A stretch of DNA of 64,000 nt from Glossina fuscipes (GCF_014805625.2 NW_023998415.1:34604302-34668301), one strand, 5' to 3'. Counted from the stretch's first letter, positions 52,019 through 63,851 are shown. Notes: generated from the sequence alone by a model not told the origin. Made by a program: numbers and translations.

Positions 52019-52873
52019 TAAATTTACGTAAAAGACGTCAACTTTTAATTTTTTCAATTTCACACGTTGAATGTTAAAACACTTAAAAAAACATAATGTA
52101 ATTTTAATGGAACCATACATCCGCAAACACTTGACGAAGTAATTAATTTCTATTTGATATTCGCATGGGTCGTAACAAGAGGAAATCATTCAAAATCAAC
52201 TTATGATAGCCATTAGTGTAATAAATGATGAAAATATCTTTCATATCTAAACAAGGAGAGAATAGTATAAAACCTCCATATTGTATAGGTATGTGTATGT
52301 GTATATGTGTCCGAGATTTATAAAATTTTCTTCCCCTTATGCAGTGAAAACGCAACAGCCGGTCAGAGCCGATCGTTAAGTAGCCTCCATGCCTTCTTTC
52401 AATAAAGCACTGCATTCCTTTTCACCATATGATATCAAAAATGCCGGAATCATATCTGCTTACCATGTAAATGCTAATTCTTCTGGAAAACACTTTTATG
52501 GAATCGAAAAACCTCAACCGACGAGACCGAAATTGAGTAAAGTGAAGTTCCCTAGAAAGAGCTTACTTTCCAAAACGCTCTGATATGGTAAGCTCCCTGA
52601 GGAAAAGGCCTATGGTTTCCAAGCCCATTTTCATCACAAAATTGTAAACATTTCACTTTGGGTCCGAGCAATAATCCCGTTCGATATAAATTTTCCACAT
52701 TTATTTTGTACTGCAAATGATTATTTTCTAATATTTTTATCAGCAAAAATTTTAAAAATTAAAAAAAAAAAAAAAGCTTTTGTTACATGGGCCGTTATAT
52801 TGAATATGATCGTAAAACTGATCCGACCCTATTAATTTCCAAGAGAGATCGTTCTTGCATCAAAGTATGTAAT

Positions 52874-52973
52874 NNNNNNNNNNNNNNNNNNNNNNNNNNN
52901 NNNNNNNNNNNNNNNNNNNNNNNNNNNNNNNNNNNNNNNNNNNNNNNNNNNNNNNNNNNNNNNNNNNNNNNNN
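52874..52973. other. Assembly gap of 100 N
   Basis: Exactly 100 unknown bases, the usual placeholder for a scaffold gap of unknown size. It lies inside the 17.8-kb intron, so the true intron length is uncertain and an exon might be missing. Open frames spanning it are meaningless. Confidence 0.98.
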
Positions 52974-54439
52974 ACGCATTGAAGCAATCAAGCTAATCGC
53001 AAATAAAAAACATGAGTTTGTTGTTTGTATGCTTAATAAAAGTGAAGCCAAGTTACAAATGCTAAAACCGTGTAAATATCAAATTGTTTTTGGATCAAAT
53101 TCTTTATCCAATTTCTATATAGAGTGCCAAAAGACCACTATTATCTGCCAACAATTACATATATTGATAATGCTCTCGTGTACATGTGAATACAAGATAT
53201 AATATGCATGAGTATGAAATATATATGTATATATATACATAATATATGTAATAATGTATGTAATATGAAAATCGCACCTGTGATTGTAAATAATGTAAAA
53301 AGAGGTTGATAATGTGATTCCAGCTACTTAAATAATTCCATTGAAATAAATTATTTCTTCGCCGTTACCGTAAGACAACGAAAGGAGAAAGAAGTTATAT
53401 TAGACTTAAGGCGAACTCTTTGCTGGCTATCACCGGCTTGCTTTTGAGTCTGCAATAAAAACATTTCGAAAGTTGAGCGAACATTTTATTATTAAATCGT
53501 GCTGAGTATTATAGCGAATGTAATTACTGCGATCACTTCAGGCGACAGAGTTAATTACAGACAGATTTGACACAATATATATACATAAATTCTTATAATG
53601 TTTCTAACAAAAACAACTCAAAAAGTTTATAGCCCGGGAAAAGCCGATCGCAAACACTCTACATCACTAATATATCAAAAATGTTCTCTTGTTTCTATAT
53701 AAAAGCATTCTTCATAGGAGCCCCTGTACGGGAAAGGGTACAAAACATAGACTGAGTTGTCAAAGACGTTTTTATTATTCCCCTACTTTCAGACGCTATT
53801 CGGTCAGAGGTGCAGACATGTTTCTAAATCGTTAGGTGCAGCATAATAAAAGGTGTGTTTATCATGCTACCTTTTGGATGTTACATACATCCGCCCAAAC
53901 CTAACATGCACACTAAGCATTACCCAATACTATCAATAATACGATGTGACCGAAAGTGGAAGAGTTTCAGAATTATTGTAATAATAATAATAATACTAAT
54001 GAGCCGATGGTTTTGGTTGCCAGTGCTCATCCCTCCAATCCATTCCAAGCACTTCAATCAATTATAATAATAATTATAGTAAAATCAAAATTTTCCATTG
54101 TTTTACAACAACAAAAGTAGCAGCATTAAAACAACTTCAGCATGTAAGCTAATGGCCGCAATGGCATGAAATTTTGACATATTCAGCTTAAATCACATGA
54201 ATCCATCAATGACGGTGACATCTATTTGCCACCCTTGACCTTGTTGAGTGACGTGTTATACGTTATACATGTAACACATATATCACAAAATTCAAGGTAA
54301 AATGAAAAAGATTTTATTTTTATTAGACAACGAGTTAATAATTCATTGTCAGCAAGTGTTGGATGCTTGCGTTAATTTTGAGTATTTTTCATGTAAAAAT
54401 AGCATTTATCGAGAGACGTGCGTACAATCGTTTCAATCA

Positions 54440-55075
54440 TTTTCTACGACATTTTACAATATTTGCGGCAACGTGGCGATATCGTGTCGAAAGAAAGTGT
54501 ATTGGCTTAGTAACGATCCTCCCACTGACCCATTTTCGCTATTCTTCAATTTGGCGGATGGCGTGCTGCATGGATCTCAACAAATGATAATCGAAAGACG
54601 CCATGCTTGCTGAGTCAACTGGGTGTGGCAGAACTTCCTAATTGAGCTAATCGAGCTGCAACAATGTATCCTTCCGTCAAACCGCATGATAGCCACTTTC
54701 TCTCCTTTTTTCTATCTTACCCATCGCATGAAAACGTCGGGAAATGCGTTGAATCATCAACTGCTAAGCTGTTTGAAAATGCTTGGAGAGGTTGAGCTCC
54801 AATAAGTCATACAATTCCAGGCTTTTCGTTGTTACTGACTACTTTTAAACCGCTGAAACGAACACCGACAATTGCTATATGATGGAGCACTGTCACCATG
54901 AGCTTTTGGAGGTGTTCGGTAGCTTTGGCAGTAGATTTCTTCAAATTAAACAACAAGAATAATGAGAGTCGAATCTGCAATTTTGAGCGTTCCATGATTG
55001 GCATCGGCGTACGATGAATCTCTCAATAATACTAAATGGAGAACTGTCATTGTAGGTAGAGAAAGGTCAAAATGA
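54440..55075 (-). mobile_element. Decayed mariner transposon, copy 2 (related to copy 1)
   Basis: The minus strand shows the N-terminal and HTH end (a run with ISRRFHAMGKIEK near 54720), then a jump to the C-terminal part, with DYHLLRSMQHAI and then a degraded region where intact copies have LPERWEKVV. The middle containing the TGDEKW region is deleted. DNA-level identity to copy 1 is visible in GAGCG[C/T]TCCATGATTGG followed by TCAATAATACTAAATG, and in GTGTGGCAGAACTTC. It lies inside the gene's largest intron, antisense to the gene. Confidence 0.7.
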
Positions 55076-55204
55076 TCGAATTTAATGGTTATGTAAACTG
55101 TGGAAATCGCCTCGCAAAATGAATGCAAGCACCTAACAAAAAAGCTATTGTGGTCCACGACCGTACGCTTCCTCATGCAACGACTTTTCAAAAGACGGCT
55201 TTTT

Positions 55205-55420
55205 CTGGCCGAAAAGTGATCCGATCCGAACTATTTTCAATAGCGCTTTTCCTATGATCGAAACGCGTTAGTGTACCAAAATCTATTAAAACAACTCAAA
55301 AATTGCAATCTGCAGATGGGAGAGATCACGAGAGTGATTCTGAATCGAATAATCGTATAATAAAAACTTGGTCTACCTCAACTCTTTGTGGGTATTGCAT
55401 ACATCCACATAACCTAAAGA
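55205..55420 (+). repeat. Interspersed repeat, copy a of a close pair
   Basis: AGTGATCCGATCCGAACTAT and TTTTCAATAGCGCT, AACTCAAAAATTGCAATCTG, then TGATTCTGAATCGAATAATC, CTTGGTCTACCTCAACTC and GGGTATTGCATACATCC. The module order is shared with 55860-56175. Confidence 0.55.
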
Positions 55421-55859
55421 TATACCCTTAACTGAAAATATTGAATGAGGACTGACTGCCTTCATTCATTCATTTGATATCAAAGATATATTTTCGAGTA
55501 TTTATTGACTGTACAATTTTATGCTGCATATATGAGTTTTGCATAACTAGATGAATTTCTGCATCAATGAAATTGAAAAAAGCGAAAAACAATTCAATAA
55601 AAAGTAAAAGCAAATATTTACAAAAACAACTATTAACACGTAATGTGTTGAGTGTGAAAAGCACTTTCTCCGCGAATAAAATTATTTCCTTTCGGTTGCC
55701 GCGATTCAGAAATGACTTAAATCTTTACAATATATTATAGCTTAAATAAGATGCAGATAAATTGAGATAAGTAAAAACACTAGAATGGAACAGGGCCGGT
55801 CCACCGTTAAAACCACCCTACAGCATCCTACGGGTATTCATAAAAAGACCTTTCAAAAT

Positions 55860-56175
55860 AACGCCTCGTAGGGGAACTGATCGAAAAAGTGATCCAATCC
55901 GAAGCATTTTCAATAGCGTACGTTCTTCGAACGTCCTTGGCACGTCGTTGTGCCAAATTTCAAAATCAAAACATCCTCAAAATTGCAACCTATAGGAAGA
56001 ACAAAAAAAAAAAAAAAAAAACAGGGCGAGCAAATGGAAAAACGAACAAATGAATCTAATTACGATTCAAATAATGATATTGAATCGATCGATTTAATAA
56101 AAAGTCGGTCTATCCCAACTTCTTCAAGGTATATTGCATGCATCACTTTATGCCACAAGTTGGTATAGGGCATAA
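55860..56175 (+). repeat. Interspersed repeat, copy b of a close pair
   Basis: AGTGATCCAATCCGAAGCAT, TTTTCAATAGCG, TCCTCAAAATTGCAACCTAT, an A-run (about 56005-56022), GATATTGAATCGATCGATTT, GTCGGTCTATCCCAACTTC and an end at GTTGGTATAGGGCATAAAAA. It is about 440 bp from copy a, same strand. Confidence 0.55.
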
Positions 56176-59156
56176 AAAGAAAATGTTAACTTATTTAATT
56201 TTATCATAGATAAGACCTTTTGTTAAGAAGCGAAGAAAAACCGATAACTAATGTTTAGTAGAAGATCTATACTCTTGTGTGTCTTAATATGTGTCTTTGC
56301 CAAAGAAAAAAGTTAATATATCTTTTTGAAAATGATTCGTACCGAGAGAGACGTAAATGAATGAGTGAATTGTATGGGAAACCATGTGCAAGGTATGACA
56401 ATATTCATAAAGGTTATACAGTCATGATCGTTATCGAAACCTGCACATACCGTAATAATTTTCTTTATTGTCATTGTTTCTTGCGGTTAACATTTACTAT
56501 GCAGTGATTGCTGACAACCGTTGTATATAAAAGAAAAAAAAAAAATTCTTCTTTTCGGATCAGTTAAAATGAAGGTAATTAATTTCAAATTTGATCACTC
56601 ACTATACGTTCGTTTGTTTCTTACAAGAGCTAACACCTCACAAAACTTCGGGAACACAACAACATTTCGAAATAGACTAAGGCATAAGTGAACATAATAG
56701 AGTGATGCTAATTATTAGGCGGGCATTTAAATATTTAAAAAATCATTTGTGAAAAATGTTAAAAAATGTTAACACCGAAGTCCATTCTCGCGAAACACTC
56801 TTAATTTCAGGCAGTCTGTTGCACTGAGTGCAACTGGGTTCAAATAAGAAACCATTTACCCTAAATAGCTATAGTGATGTACATACATGAATGAATGAAT
56901 CAAAAAAATTCACATTACGACTAAGAAAAAAAAATATTATTGATCCGAATGGGTAGCCGAATAGGCAAAGGATCACGATTAACAAGTCCATGTTCTCGGA
57001 TTCAAATTTCAAGTACGGTAGAGTTTTCAATATAGGCGAGCATATGATCTAAGTTATCCGGTGGCCTTTAAATCCATATTTAAAATATTTAAATTGACTT
57101 ATTGAAAATGTCTTAGAGGATGTTATTTAAAAGACAGTGCAGAAAGCCCGGATGAGAAAATACCAAAATTGTTTGAGTTACGCTGCGTGCCGTGTTTAAA
57201 CATCACATTTCGTGTAAATCCATTTTTGCTATTTTGATAGACAGACGGACTGAGTTGTATCAAATCTACGAGTCTTGCTAATCCAGTATATGTACATTAT
57301 ATTTATGGAGCTTTGATGTGCAATCTGCATCTGCAAAATCTCTCTGCCTTTTTTTTTAATTAATAACAAGCTAGCAAAGTATGCTTGTATGTCCCGCATA
57401 ATATATAAATTTTCGATGAGGGTATAACTTATGATAGCTACTTTGAGTTTACCTTCAAGCATGAATATTAAAAATGGAGGCCTTACTCATGCGCTACAAT
57501 AAGAGGACAATATACTATTCGGTACCTCATTGTACCCTTACTCTACGAGATTTAGAATAAATTGAAGCGTTCTCCTACTCATTTATTATTTCCCTTTCGA
57601 ATTCATGCAAAAATTGAGATAAGATATCGCAAATTTCACTATTTTACCTTTAGATCAATTTCATCGATCAGGTTTGAGCATAAACACGTGCGAACACAAT
57701 AGTGAACATATATAAATAACGTGAGAAAAAGCGAATATTTGATTATACTTTCATTCATAATTTACTTAACCTGAAATGCTATTCAAATAATTAATAAAAC
57801 TATTTGAAAAACCTACGGTGGAGAAAATTTCAATCGATTCATTAACAAAGGCATCCAAAGTCGGTCCAAGGCACATTTTTTCTTTGTCGATTTGATTATT
57901 GACTTGAAGAAAAATTTGAAGATACCACGCTGTTTATCGTAAATACGATATAATGCTTGAAATATCGCTTTATCGACATTTCCATAAATGATTATACCAA
58001 AAAATATTTTCCCCTAAAACTATGCTATACTGTTTTTTTTTTTTTTTAAAGTAGCTCAAAAGTCTATTCTTTTGCATATTTGAAAAATTAATGAGAGCAA
58101 TTTCAAAATACTTGTTAACCAATTTATGAAATCGAACGTTAAACTTAATCTAGGGTAATAATAATTCACCAATTTTGTTATGGAAAAACAAAGCGATTGT
58201 GTCTATAAAGATTCATATTAATGAAGCATAGCATGAAACCGATCAAAAAGTGAACATACAATAAACTCATACTCATAGGTCATATACACAAGTACATAAT
58301 ATAGTTGTGTAATATGTTTGTAATATAGACAAGTCGTCGAATTTTTTAGACAAAGTGAAGGTCTGGCTTTATTTAAGCGTCGTTCAATACGTAAATTAAT
58401 TGTAAATTGTGATCAAAAAGAAAGCCTAGATCAAGAAACGAGCCAATGTGTGCTCCAATTTCGTATAAATAAGTACACTACTCAATTATGAACGAGCTAA
58501 AGGAAAAAGGTTTAATTATCTAAATCGGATAGGGGGAGGCATAATTGAGATTAAAGAAAGAGAAGACTTTAACTTTATCAGCTTACATTAAGATTTGAAA
58601 TGAGTTAATAATAACTGATTTATGAATGATTTATTTTGAGGAAATCAAAAAAGAACTCTCCCTCCCAAGCCATATAGGTTATTTTAAGATAAAAATAAAT
58701 ATCTTAAAATAGTTATCCTAAAATATAGTCGCACTTATCACATCTTTAAGATTTTATTCTCGTTCGCAGACATAATGAAAACTTAATAGAAGGATAAATC
58801 CTGATGCGGTATATCAAAGCCGTTGAGCATTAAAGCAAGCAAACTAAGACGGACTTGCATGCCGTGTATTAAGTAAAGAATAAATTCCACATGTTTTATT
58901 TTGCTTAAAAAAATAATAAAAAAAAAAAACTAAAAATAAAAAAACAAAAAAAATGAAGTGCGCATGTCTTGATTGTGTCATAATCAGTTACCAGAAGAGC
59001 TCATTTAAAACAGACGTAAAACAACACTATAGGAGTAAAGAACATTCATGTTTTGAACATAGTGTGCTTACAAAAAAGAAGAAAAAAAAAAAAAAAATTG
59101 CAAAAATAAGATTTCATAAGCATTAAAACTTGCATGTGTCTTATTGAACCGTTTAG

Positions 59157-59561
59157 ACCATCCCTTGTTAAAGTTACGATGAGTAATTTGGCAAGTTCTC
59201 CTAGAGGGTCCACATCACCCGTTGGGGCCAGGCGTGTACGCACTGATTTAAAGACATCGGAAAATGTATATTTGACTAATAGCTATGGACCAACGCGTTC
59301 AAGAGCATCATCTCCATTAACTGCAACAAGAATAAGACTGCCATCATCTTACCCAGTGCATAGTTATAAGCGACTGCATAGTAATACAACTCAAGGCCCA
59401 AACACCAGTGCGGATGAAGTGCGAACAACCGCAACAACTGTTGCTAACACAAGAAGATTTATAAGACGCAGTGACTTTATATTAACTGCCGCTAAGCATA
59501 CCGTCAATGACTCACGTATTTTATCGACTAGTGCACCACACGAGGGCTCTTCATATATTAG
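59157..59561 (+). CDS. CCSER-family protein, Ser/Thr/Arg-rich exon
   Basis: Acceptor ACCGTTTAG, donor ATTAG|GTTGTG. AG plus A restores Arg, then PSLVKVTMSNLASSPRGS. It covers residues 1236-1370, rich in SP and TR, and basic overall (GARRVRTDL, RRFIRRSDF). Such Ser/Arg-rich segments before a coiled coil are usual in microtubule-associated adaptors, but no specific domain is visible. An internal ATG (59179) is not needed as a start, since the phase from 41313 fits. About 17.8 kb separates it from the preceding exon. Confidence 0.75.
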
Positions 59562-59767
59562 GTTGTGTTTGCTTCATTGATATAGTTATAATGTAATCTA
59601 ATGCATATATATATATATATATATACATAATATATATATATATATATAAATATATATATATATTGTTTTGATTTCTCTTCTACGCATCAAATGCAGAAAA
59701 AGCAATTATCGCATAACAAACATAATTATCTACATGTATATGTACATTTTTATTCTATATATTGTAG

Positions 59768-60158
59768 TGCGCATCTGCCAGCACGTGCTACCCGTCTTTT
59801 AAATCGCTCACGTATACAACAACATTGTACCCTAAATAACGAAGATTCCGACAGCACCAACAAATCTCCGCTTAGTGTGCGCCGCAATAAAGCCAATACA
59901 GCATCTTCGCGTACTTCCAATGCATCTCCATCAACAGGCAATAGTTCTATAAACTCATCATTGAAACGCAATCAATACGGTCACCATCAACATAACTATC
60001 AACAGCAACAGCAGCAGCAACAGCGTTTACATCAACGCGATATACACAGCTCTTCGGACGATCTCATGTTGTATGACAAATCATTCAGGAATGCCATGAT
60101 CCAAGATGTACTACACTTTAAAAAGCAACTTTTACGTTTGCGCCGCATCCTACAGGAG
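59768..60158 (+). CDS. CCSER-family protein, poly-Gln exon with conserved helix
   Basis: Acceptor ATATTGTAG, donor CAGGAG|GTTAGT, ending phase 0. AG plus T makes Ser. It covers residues 1371-1501. It has a Ser/Asn-rich first half, an eight-Gln run (60000-60023), then SSDDLMLYDKSFRNAMIQDV and HFKKQLLRLRRILQE. The last segment matches human CCSER1 FRLMLQDCTAVKTLLLKMKR-VLQE in spacing and key residues (F-R, QD, K, LL, LR/MK, R-LQE). It is the best single piece of evidence for the family. Reading through the donor reaches a stop after a few codons. Confidence 0.82.
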
Positions 60159-60732
60159 GTTAGTTTTACTACATACGGTAAAATAAATATATAGTTCGTA
60201 TGGTAACGAAAATTTATATTTCATTCTCTTGATCGCTTCTTCTTTTTTTTGCTAACAATTTCGTTTCGGAGACAAAATCAAACAATCTTGATTTTTAATT
60301 TTAAATTCCAGTTGGTGGTTGGAGATGCGTCGGATGCGTCTATAAACGAACCTTTCCTAAAGAACTTTATTCTTTAGAAATTCTCTAATATGAATAGCTC
60401 TCTTCATATGTGGGTAGTCAGTCAATCATTCACTTTAGATGAAGGCACACAATAACTTCTTATATAGATAATATTTTTCTGGAAGTAACGTACTATCTAG
60501 TAGTTTTTTCTTTTAATACGACAAATCACTTAGGGCATGTCCTCTGTCCTCTGGGTATTAATGGGCGTAGGTTGTCTGCTGAAAAGTGTCCGATCTAAAT
60601 GTGACGATGGCAAGCAGCACTTGTCTACTAAAGTTGGGAATAATGTTTGCATACGCGTTGATAAGTGTTCACTACAATTTACGATATTTTAGGCGCGGTC
60701 ACAGTTCACAGTTCCGACTGATTATAGGGAAA

Positions 60733-61105
60733 AATGAGTATCGAGCTGTCATTAAGTATTCACTTTTGAAAGGTAAAACATTCACGGAAATTAAAAACGA
60801 GTTTGGCGCTCTGTGCGGACTCTGTATCACCATTTACCGCAGGGCAACTTCGGGGAACATACCAAGTTGTCTCGGTGAGCGTGAACGTTCGAAACTACCA
60901 ACAACTGTGACAACTGAAGGAGCCGTCGATTGCGACAACAGAATGAGATGAATGGAAGTTTGGTTTGCTGTCCACCTATCCACCATCTTTTATACATCTA
61001 ATCCCCAGCGACTATTATCGGTGAAAGTATGAAAGGTTTCTCTAGGGAAATTGAAGCGCATTTCGAGGATTTTGACAAATAATTCCACGAAAGGTTGATA
61101 AGTAA
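60733..61105 (+). mobile_element. Internally deleted mariner, third lineage
   Basis: On the plus strand, NEYRAVIKYSLLKGKTFTEI and then KNEFGAL match the mariner N-terminal HTH, and GERERSKLPTTVTTEG matches the linker usually written DEERSGRP..VTTEE. At 61044, REIEAHFEDFDK, a stop, then FHERL match the transposase C-terminus. The catalytic centre is missing. It lies within intron 60159-61364, in the same direction as the host gene. The N-terminal sequence differs from the other mariner remnants here. Confidence 0.65.
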
Positions 61106-61364
61106 AACTAGGTCCTTTCTTAGTTGTTAGGATAGAAACTTATGTATTACCTGTGCGCGATCTATTGTGCATGTGTGACAGTATATGATAAATGAAGTAA
61201 ACCTATCGTATTTATATCGCATATGTCGTATTTATCGACGTTAATGTTATTCCATTTCATTTGAAATTTTTCGAATAAAATCGTACAAATATCAGTCGAG
61301 CCTGTTAGAGCCGAAGTTAAATTGTAATTGAAATAAATAAATTTTGCATTTTCTTCTGTTACAG

Positions 61365-61532
61365 ACGGAAACTCTCAATCCATTTGAAAATGATAATGGG
61401 CAACTATTCGCGTCCTGTGGCTTGGATAGCAAACTCTTGGATGATATTGATTTGGCAAGTCTGACGACATCGACAACCGATGACCCTATGCAGGAGTTAG
61501 CTGATCTACGAAGACAGGTGGTTTACCTTCAG
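61365..61532 (+). CDS. CCSER-family protein, coiled-coil exon 1
   Basis: Acceptor TTCTGTTACAG, donor CTTCAG|GTATTT, phase 0 on both sides, 56 codons (residues 1502-1557). It starts TETLNPFENDNGQLFASCGL, contains an acidic LLDDIDLASLTTSTTDD segment, and ends QELADLRRQVVYLQ, the first heptads of the coiled coil that continues in the next exon. Vertebrate CCSER proteins also place an acidic/Ser linker and then a coiled coil after the conserved helix. Confidence 0.8.
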
Positions 61533-61804
61533 GTATTTGCACGTTATTACGATTTGATTTTGTGTTGGCATTATTTTGCTTTTGATATGTGATTGATTGC
61601 GGATTGATTTCCAAAAAAATAACGATAATAATAATAATAACTCAGTTGCCAACTCCTTCAGTAAATATTCTCCTATAAACGACAAGTTATAAATTCTTTA
61701 CATTAATTAATTTAAAAACAAAAACAAAAAAATAAAAATAAAAACAAAAAAAAGCCAGATATATAAATGTAGTTGCAGTTCCATGTTAATAGTTATGTAA
61801 AAAC

Positions 61805-61855
<51 letters not shown>

Positions 61856-63531
61856 ATGTATAATGTATAATGTATATATAAATATATATATATATGTATG
61901 TATCTTTTTGTAATCCACTTCTTTTTTATGGTCTTTACATGTTAAACAAGAAAAACGAAGAGAAAGATTAATTTCGGCTTAGGTCGAAACTTTTGGTACC
62001 AATTATTTGAATAAATTATTGTTTTTTTTTAATAGCTGTTATCGGATGTACGTATAGGTTATCAGAAGTAATTATAAATTTAGAATGAATGTCCATTAAA
62101 TTTGAACTCCAAACGGCAGTTAACGAACTAACTAACATCCCGACCCCTAACGATGTATGCTCGTTTGCTTTCGTCTACAGAAAAGCACAATCCCCGTTCG
62201 CACTTTATGCCCTACTTGTAAATGACGTTCAATGCCACGAACTTAGACGGAGCTACCTGAACCAAATAAATAGAAAGGTTGTGCCTGACTATTTGATTTT
62301 AACTTTCAGTGAAAAAATAACGAAAATCCAATTCGAGAGTTAAAATAATCGTAAGACCGATCTAAGTTGCAATGGGTCTTTCAACATCGATTGATATTTG
62401 CGTGGCGGAGCAACAAGCTTACCAATTATTAACTGACAACAACATTTGAACATTTAAAAATCTTGATTCTCTTGAACTGATGTAGACTTATTCGACGCGA
62501 TTAAAGGTCTCTTTGAATCGCTTTAACCGACCACAAACACTCGTTTCTGTTGGAGCAGCGTTGTATTCAACATTTCACAAATCAAGATTTCTGTGACAGA
62601 TATCGACAAATGTCAATTAGGACGTCGATAATCTAAGAAAAAAACTGCCCGTGCAAATATGGACGAACTCACTTTAGACGCAATTTAAATGGAAATCTTT
62701 ACTATCTTTTGATCACAATCCTATATAGAAAGAAAGCGAAGCATTTTCCATATGTCAGTCCTATTCGACCGACACGTTTTATATAAAATAATTAGGAAAC
62801 GCCGAGTTTTTTTTTTTTGTATTTTTGTTAGCAAAATATTATCGCTTACGGACCAGATCTCTTCCTTGACCAAATGCTAAACAAAATTTCATGAACGCTA
62901 TCATGTTTGCATAAGTTGTTGAAACAAACCAACATTATCTGCATTGTCACGAATAGATTTTTACTTGAAAGCCGTAACGGACATGACTTGCGTTTCGATC
63001 ATGCTTATGAAAATAAAGGTACATCCTCAAATTCTCTTCAGTAAATACACTTCCTGGGTAAACATAAAAGAATAAAATAAAAAGTTGACAAGAAAAAAAA
63101 AAAAAAAATGTTAATAGAAACAAAACCCAGAGCATGTTTTTTACCTTTAATTATTAAATTCACGTTCTACGATGAAGTTTTTGTTCTTTCTTTAATTTGC
63201 CGTATCGTTGTTTAATTAATATTTATTTCGTTGCTTTACCGAACTCTGTTGCGTGTTCGTATTAAATATTTTTATTAAATGAAATTTCTTGCTGATACAT
63301 AATAGTTTCCTTTTGTTTTTTTCTAATTTCGCTAAAATAGATGAATGCATATATATATACACTGTGTGTGTGTAAATGTATGCATATTATTATATTGAAA
63401 CTTAGTCTTACACTAATGTTACAATCTAGTTCTTTAGTATGTTTTCTAAGGCTTTGTTGATTTACTCTTACTAGACTTCTAACTGCACTTAATTAGTTGA
63501 ATTCATTTTAATTATTCTAAATTGTAAATAG

Positions 63532-63675
63532 GGTCAAGTCGATGATCGTGATCGGACAATACGGTTGCAAAAAAATCTCATTGAAAAATTGGAAGCTGAT
63601 AAACCAAAAATGCAACAATTACAAGGAGCAGGGACAGCAAAAGAATGTGTCAACACAGCTACGCAAACGGAAAGG
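63532..63675 (+). CDS. CCSER-family protein, coiled-coil exon 2 with ATQTE
   Basis: Acceptor TAAATAG|GGTCAA, donor GAAAGG|GTATGT, phase 0 on both sides, 48 codons (residues 1558-1605). GQVDDRDRTIRLQKNLIEKL continues the heptad pattern; the exon ends NTATQTER. Human CCSER1 has KSTQTEL after its coiled coil (KEKDELISQLQEELGKV), the same order. The gene goes on past this exon, either to the candidate last exon at 63744 or beyond the window. Confidence 0.8.
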
Positions 63676-63743
63676 GTATGTAGCAAATAAAATTTATACA
63701 ATTGTAATTTTTTAACACTCGTATATATGTATAGAATTTACAG

Positions 63744-63851
63744 AAAAATTTCGATGAAATAATCTCGATAAGTAGCAGTCTTAAATTAGACGAACTCTTT
63801 GTCGAATTGATGCGTTACAGAAGACGATTTCTTCCCTATCACAACCAATAA
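63744..63851 (+). CDS. Candidate last exon of the CCSER-family gene
   Basis: After a possible 68-bp intron (GTATGT...AATTTACAG), phase 0 gives KNFDEIISISSSLKLDELF, continues about 16 residues including LMRYRRRFLPYHNQ, and stops at TAA 63849-63851. The intron length matches the other short introns of this gene and the peptide looks protein-like. Only 35 codons are open and no AATAAA follows within the window, so chance is possible. Vertebrate members have a longer tail after the TQTE motif. The alternative is that the next exon lies outside the window. Confidence 0.4.
   Translation, partial: KNFDEIISISSSLKLDELFVELMRYRRRFLPYHNQ

Larger units (their letters stand above)
41314..59156 (+). other. 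17.8-kb intron
   Basis: It separates exons that share phase (AG|A). It contains T-rich and (TTTA)n runs (about 44750-44880), a TGCC/AGCC run near 45225-45260, (TA)n, (CTA)n and (GT)n microsatellites, and the 100-N gap. It also holds a mariner remnant (54440-55075) and repeat pairs near 51610-52018, 55205-55420 and 55860-56175. I saw no nested gene. Its length means that small exons inside could have been missed. Confidence 0.6.

Noticed and set aside
52787..53051. Open frames crossing the N gap
   Set aside because: They are open only because unknown bases contain no stop.
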